A DNA stretch of 64,000 nt. Origin: Subtercola vilae. GTDB taxonomy: Bacteria; Actinomycetota; Actinomycetes; Actinomycetales; Microbacteriaceae. Position 1 is the stretch's first letter. Each line of letters begins with the position of its first letter. Shown here in pieces: positions 60,225-64,000 of the stretch. Both the position numbers and the translations under genes were made by a program. The notes under the pieces are model-generated. The model was not told where the DNA came from. It saw only the letters and a program-made list of their open reading frames with translations, and ran no database searches. The DNA is taken from the NCBI RefSeq assembly GCF_004923255.1, contig NZ_QYRT01000011.1:1-64000 (forward strand). Direction: 5' to 3'.

Positions 60225-61579
60225 GCAACCCGAGTTATCTCATAGTCGGGGCCACGCTTGTCTCCGGCGAGCGTACTGATCTTCTGGTTCAGGATGCCCG
60301 GCTCACCCCCGTCGCCCCGAACACGTCGAACAGCAACACGGCGGGCGCCATCCGCATCGACGCTGAGGGCCTCGTGGCGCTGCCCGGCCTCGTCGACCTG
60401 CACACCCACCTTCGCGAACCCGGATTCGAGCAGAGCGAGACCGTGCTGACCGGTTCGCGCGCCGCCGCAGCCGGCGGTTTCACGAGCGTCTTCGCCATGG
60501 CGAACACCATGCCGGTCTCCGACACCGCCGGCGTCGTCGAGCAGGTCATGGCCCTGGGCGACGACGCGGGGTTCGCCACCGTTCGGCCCATCGGGGCTGT
60601 CACCGTGGGCCTCGCCGGCGAACGACTGAGCGAGATCGGTGCGATGGCACACTCGCGCGCCCAGGTTCGGGTCTTCTCCGACGATGGCAAGTGCATCCAC
60701 GACTCGTTGCTGATGCGCCGCGCCCTCGAATACGTGAAGACGTTCGACGGTGTGGTCGCGCAGCACGCCCAAGACCCGCGCCTCACCGAGAACGCGCAGA
60801 TGAACGAGGGTGCGCTCTCGAGCGAGCTCGGGCTGAAGGGTTGGCCCGCCGTGGCCGAGGAGTCGATCATCGCCCGCGACGTGCTGCTCGCCGAACACGT
60901 GGGCGCACGCCTGCACGTGTGTCATGTCTCGACGGCCGGCTCGGTCGAGGTCATCCGGTGGGCCAAGAGCCGCGGCATCGTCGTGACGGCCGAGGCCACT
61001 CCGCACCACCTGCTGCTCACCGAAGATCTCGTGCGAAGCTACGACGCGCGCTACAAGGTGAACCCGCCGCTGCGACGCGACGAAGACGTCGAGGCGCTGC
61101 GGGCGGGCCTCGCCGACGGCACGATCGACATCATCGCCACCGACCACGCCCCGCACCCGACCGAGTCGAAGGAGTCGGAGTGGGATGCCGCGTCGTTCGG
61201 CATGGTGGGTCTCGAGTCGGCTCTCTCGGTGGCTCAGACTGCCCTGGTCGACACGGGCCTGCTGCAGTGGGCCGACATCGCCCGCGTGCTCTCGCAGAAA
61301 CCGGCCGAGATCGGCCGCCTGGCAGACCACTCGCATGCATTCGAACCCGGTGCCCCGGCGAACTTCACCCTCTACGACCCGTCGAGCTCGAGCACATTCG
61401 ACCTCGACCGGCTCGCTGGTAAGAGCACGAATTCGCCCTACCTCGGGCTGACGCTCCCCGGCCGGGTTCAGTACACCTTCCACCACGGCTACCCTACGGT
61501 TCTCGGCGGCACCGTTGTTGACAGCACGACCGTCGCGGCCAGCGCCGCGGCCTGGAAAGCAGGCAGAACCCATGGATAG
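60221..61579 (+). CDS. pyrC: Dihydroorotase
   Basis: 452 residues, amidohydrolase fold: [17 protein letters not shown] near 56 with the metal Hx[17 protein letters not shown] near 180, [15 protein letters not shown] near 230 and [10 protein letters not shown] near 304 with the catalytic Asp. It closes the dihydroorotate ring. GTG start overlaps pyrB; it overlaps the next gene by 8 bp. Confidence 0.94.
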   Translation: MSNPSYLIVGATLVSGERTDLLVQDARLTPVAPNTSNSNTAGAIRIDAEGLVALPGLVDLHTHLREPGFEQSETVLTGSRAAAAGGFTSVFAMANTMPVSDTAGVVEQVMALGDDAGFATVRPIGAVTVGLAGERLSEIGAMAHSRAQVRVFSDDGKCIHDSLLMRRALEYVKTFDGVVAQHAQDPRLTENAQMNEGALSSELGLKGWPAVAEESIIARDVLLAEHVGARLHVCHVSTAGSVEVIRWAKSRGIVVTAEATPHHLLLTEDLVRSYDARYKVNPPLRRDEDVEALRAGLADGTIDIIATDHAPHPTESKESEWDAASFGMVGLESALSVAQTALVDTGLLQWADIARVLSQKPAEIGRLADHSHAFEPGAPANFTLYDPSSSSTFDLDRLAGKSTNSPYLGLTLPGRVQYTFHHGYPTVLGGTVVDSTTVAASAAAWKAGRTHG

Positions 61580-62117
61580 ACTCGGCCCCGCCCTCATCGT
61601 TCTCGCCATTCTGCTTCTGTTGTACGCGGGCATGGCGCTCGGCTGGCGTGCCCGCAAGCGCCGCCAGGCCGGGTACAGCGCCGCGCCCGAGACGCCTCAG
61701 GATGCTGGGCAGCTGCTGCTCGAAGCCCCCATGCTCTACGTGGCGACGACCCCCGCGAACCAGCCGCTCGAACGCCTCACCATCCCGGGCCTCGCCTTTC
61801 GCGCCCGCGGAACGTTCATCGTCTGGGAGAAGGGCATCACCCTCTCGCTCGACGGCGAACGCGACGTGTTCGTACCTCTCGCGCGCATCCGTTCGATCGG
61901 CACCTCGACGTACACGATCGACCGCGTGGTCGAGTCCGGCGGCCTTGTGCGCCTCGACTGGATTTCAGAGATCACAACGACAGGCGACGCCACCACCGCC
62001 GATGTCGAATCGTACGCCCGCATTCTCGACTCAGGCGACAGCATCCGCGTGCTCAGCACCGTGCAGTCGCTTCTTCAGAAACCTCAACTCCCGATGCAGG
62101 AAGGCTCGATCGCGTGA
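61572..62117 (+). CDS. Membrane protein between pyrC and carA
   Basis: 181 residues. An N-terminal transmembrane helix ([19 protein letters not shown]) is followed by a cytoplasmic beta-rich, PH-like domain ([45 protein letters not shown]). It is a conserved actinobacterial passenger of the pyr operon with no assigned function. The ATG lies inside the end of pyrC and the stop overlaps the carA GTG, so it is translated with the operon. Confidence 0.85.
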   Translation: MDRLGPALIVLAILLLLYAGMALGWRARKRRQAGYSAAPETPQDAGQLLLEAPMLYVATTPANQPLERLTIPGLAFRARGTFIVWEKGITLSLDGERDVFVPLARIRSIGTSTYTIDRVVESGGLVRLDWISEITTTGDATTADVESYARILDSGDSIRVLSTVQSLLQKPQLPMQEGSIA

Positions 62118-63283
62118 TCGTAACTGAACCCGCCGTATTCGTTCTCGAAGACGGCCACCGCTACGTCGGCAAGGCGTATGGCGCCCGTGGCCGCACGTTC
62201 GGCGAGGCCGTCTTCGCCACTGGAATGACCGGCTACCAAGAGACCCTCACCGACCCGTCGTACGCCGGCCAGATCGTCATGATGACGGCCCCGCACATCG
62301 GCAATACCGGTACGAACGACGAAGACCTCGAGTCGGCCAAGATCTGGGTGGCGGGCTTCGTCGTTCGCGACCCCTCGCGCGTCGTCTCGAACCACCGTGC
62401 CATCCGTTCGCTCGACGACGACCTGGTTGAGGGCGAGGTCGTGGGCATCAGCGGCATCGACACGCGGGCCGTGACCCGTCACATCCGCTCGGCCGGGGCC
62501 ATGCGCGCCGGCATCTTCTCCGGTGCTGACTTCGCTCTGTCACCGGATGCCCAGCTCGACCTCGTGCGCCAGGGAGCCGAGATGACCGGCCTGAACCTCT
62601 CGAGCACCGTCTCGACGGCCGTGCGGTACACCGTTCCCGCCGTGGGCGAGCGCATCGGATCTGTGGCCGTGCTCGACCTCGGCGTGAAGAAGTCGACCCT
62701 CAACTATCTCGCCGACCGCGGATTCGACGTCGAGGTGCTGCCCGAGTCGTCGACCACCGCCGAGGTGCTCGCCCTCGAGCCGAGCGCGCTGTTCTACTCG
62801 AACGGGCCCGGCGACCCGGAGGCATCCGAAGGCCATGTTCAGGTTCTGCAAGACGTTCTGCGCGCCGGGGTGCCGTACTTCGGCATCTGCTTCGGCAACC
62901 AGCTGCTCGGCCGCGCGCTCGGCTTCGGCACCTACAAGCTGCCGTTCGGCCACCGCGGCATCAACCAGCCCGTGCTCGACCGCACGACCGGCCGCGTGGA
63001 GATCACCAGCCAGAACCACGGTTTCGCCGTCGATGCGCCGCGCGAGGGCGTCACCGAGTCGCCCGCCGGTTTCGGCCGGGTCGAGGTGAGCCATGTGAGT
63101 CTGAACGATGACGTGGTGGAGGGCATCCGGTGCCTCGACATCAATGCGTTCTCGGTTCAGTACCACCCCGAGGCGGCCGCGGGGCCGCACGACTCGATGT
63201 ACCTGTTCGACCGTTTTCGCGAAATGGTGCTGACGGGCAGACTCGATATTTCAACCGCAACTCTCGAAACGGAAAGCAAGTAA
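62114..63283 (+). CDS. carA: Carbamoyl-phosphate synthase small (glutaminase) subunit
   Basis: 389 residues. The N-terminal CPSase domain ([41 protein letters not shown]) is followed by the class I glutaminase: PGDPEA near 234, the nucleophile in [14 protein letters not shown] near 257 and [12 protein letters not shown] near 350. The Asn after the nucleophile motif (FGNQ instead of GHQ) is common in actinobacterial CarA. GTG start overlaps the preceding gene; TAATG overlap with carB. Confidence 0.95.
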   Translation: MIVTEPAVFVLEDGHRYVGKAYGARGRTFGEAVFATGMTGYQETLTDPSYAGQIVMMTAPHIGNTGTNDEDLESAKIWVAGFVVRDPSRVVSNHRAIRSLDDDLVEGEVVGISGIDTRAVTRHIRSAGAMRAGIFSGADFALSPDAQLDLVRQGAEMTGLNLSSTVSTAVRYTVPAVGERIGSVAVLDLGVKKSTLNYLADRGFDVEVLPESSTTAEVLALEPSALFYSNGPGDPEASEGHVQVLQDVLRAGVPYFGICFGNQLLGRALGFGTYKLPFGHRGINQPVLDRTTGRVEITSQNHGFAVDAPREGVTESPAGFGRVEVSHVSLNDDVVEGIRCLDINAFSVQYHPEAAAGPHDSMYLFDRFREMVLTGRLDISTATLETESK

Positions 63284-64000
63284 TGCCCAAGAGAGAAGAC
63301 ATCAAGAGCGTTCTGGTCATCGGCTCCGGCCCCATTGTGATCGGCCAGGCGTGCGAGTTCGACTACTCGGGCACGCAGGCCTGCCGCGTGCTTCGCGAAG
63401 AGGGCGTACGCGTCATTCTGGTGAACTCGAACCCGGCCACGATCATGACCGACCCCGACTTCGCCGATGCGACGTACATCGAGCCCATCACCTGGCGGGT
63501 CATCGAGAGCATCATCGCCAAAGAGAAGCCGGATGCCATTCTGCCGACCCTGGGTGGCCAGACCGCGCTGAACGCGGCCATCGACCTGCACAAGCACGGC
63601 ATTCTCGAGAAGTACAACGTCGAGCTGATCGGCGCGAACTTCGAGGCCATCAACAAGGGTGAAGACCGCCAGATCTTCAAGGAACTCGTGCTGCAGTGCG
63701 GTGCCGACGTAGCCCGCTCGCACATCGCGCACACCGTGGAGGAGGCCGTCGGCTTCGCCGAAGACCTCGGCTACCCGCTCGTTGTGCGCCCGTCGTTCAC
63801 CATGGGCGGGCTCGGTTCGGGGTTCGCGTACACCGAGGCCGAGCTCCGCCGCATCGTCGGCGACGGCCTGCACCAGAGCCCCACCACCGAGGTGCTTCTC
63901 GAAGAGAGCATCCTCGGCTGGAAGGAGTACGAGCTAGAGCTCATGCGCGACACGGCCGACAACACGGTGGTGGTGTGCTCGATCGAGAACGTCGACCCGG
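63283..64000 (+). CDS. carB: Carbamoyl-phosphate synthase large subunit (3' end outside window)
   Basis: The first 239 residues are visible: [56 protein letters not shown] is the canonical CarB start, followed by [11 protein letters not shown] near 86 and the ATP-grasp entry [20 protein letters not shown] near 165. The full protein should be about 1,080 residues, so most of it lies to the right of the window. Translationally coupled to carA. Confidence 0.96.
   Translation, partial: MPKREDIKSVLVIGSGPIVIGQACEFDYSGTQACRVLREEGVRVILVNSNPATIMTDPDFADATYIEPITWRVIESIIAKEKPDAILPTLGGQTALNAAIDLHKHGILEKYNVELIGANFEAINKGEDRQIFKELVLQCGADVARSHIAHTVEEAVGFAEDLGYPLVVRPSFTMGGLGSGFAYTEAELRRIVGDGLHQSPTTEVLLEESILGWKEYELELMRDTADNTVVVCSIENVDP

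Noticed and set aside
60185-61657. 490-codon minus-strand frame opposite pyrC
   Set aside because: Antisense shadow of a coupled operon gene with full dihydroorotase motifs.

Overview
High-GC DNA of an actinobacterium, most likely a member of the Microbacteriaceae. The grounds are the base composition, the HNH/13E12-type nuclease at the left edge, frequent GTG starts, and the familiar housekeeping order thrS-HIT-pdxS-pdxT-yebC-ruvCAB-yajC-secDF-relA, then alaS-ruvX-mltG-aroECKB-efp-nusB-pyrRBC-carAB. The genus cannot be resolved from the window.

Left arm, about 0.6-15 kb, almost all on the minus strand: an accessory catabolic or salvage locus. In transcription order it holds a D-threonine aldolase-like PLP enzyme, a GntR/UTRA regulator, an NtaA/SnaA/DszA-type flavin monooxygenase, an ABC importer (NMT1/THI5-type lipoprotein, ATPase, two permeases), three amidohydrolase-superfamily enzymes (D-aminoacylase-like, imidazolonepropionase-like, adenosine deaminase-like), a DszC/SfnB-like flavoprotein and a second NtaA-type monooxygenase. 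Most genes in the middle overlap by 1-4 bases. Two related inverted repeats, one beside the regulator and one before the transporter, look like operators. The substrate is unknown. This is the best candidate for an undescribed system in the window.

Middle, about 15-29.8 kb: a PPC/DUF296 protein, a PucR regulator, four tRNAs (Val-CAC on minus; Gly-GCC, Cys-GCA, Val-GAC on plus), and a 113-bp exact direct duplication carrying the 3' end and terminator of tRNA-Val. Then come small stand-alone genes: two SDRs, DUF732, S4-domain, GNAT, DUF1003, a coupled pair of GAF-ANTAR-type proteins, the Kup potassium transporter, a phosphatidylserine-decarboxylase-family enzyme, a NUDIX hydrolase, a RibD-C-like reductase and a FolP2-like dihydropteroate synthase homologue.

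Right arm, 29.9-64 kb, mostly plus strand: translation (thrS, rpsD, alaS, efp), vitamin B6 synthesis (pdxST), Holliday-junction processing (ruvCAB, ruvX, rarA), protein export (yajC-secD-secF), the stringent response (relA), cell-wall synthesis (mltG), the shikimate pathway (aroECKB), and the pyrimidine operon (pyrR-pyrB-pyrC-membrane protein-carA-carB), with carB cut by the window edge.

Short tandem repeats are unusually common just 5' of start codons: 30 bp x2 before the DszC-like gene, 11 bp x5 before the ABC lipoprotein gene, 18 bp x3 before the DUF296 gene, 16 bp x4.6 before pucR, and 15 bp x8 plus 8 bp x5 before ruvC.
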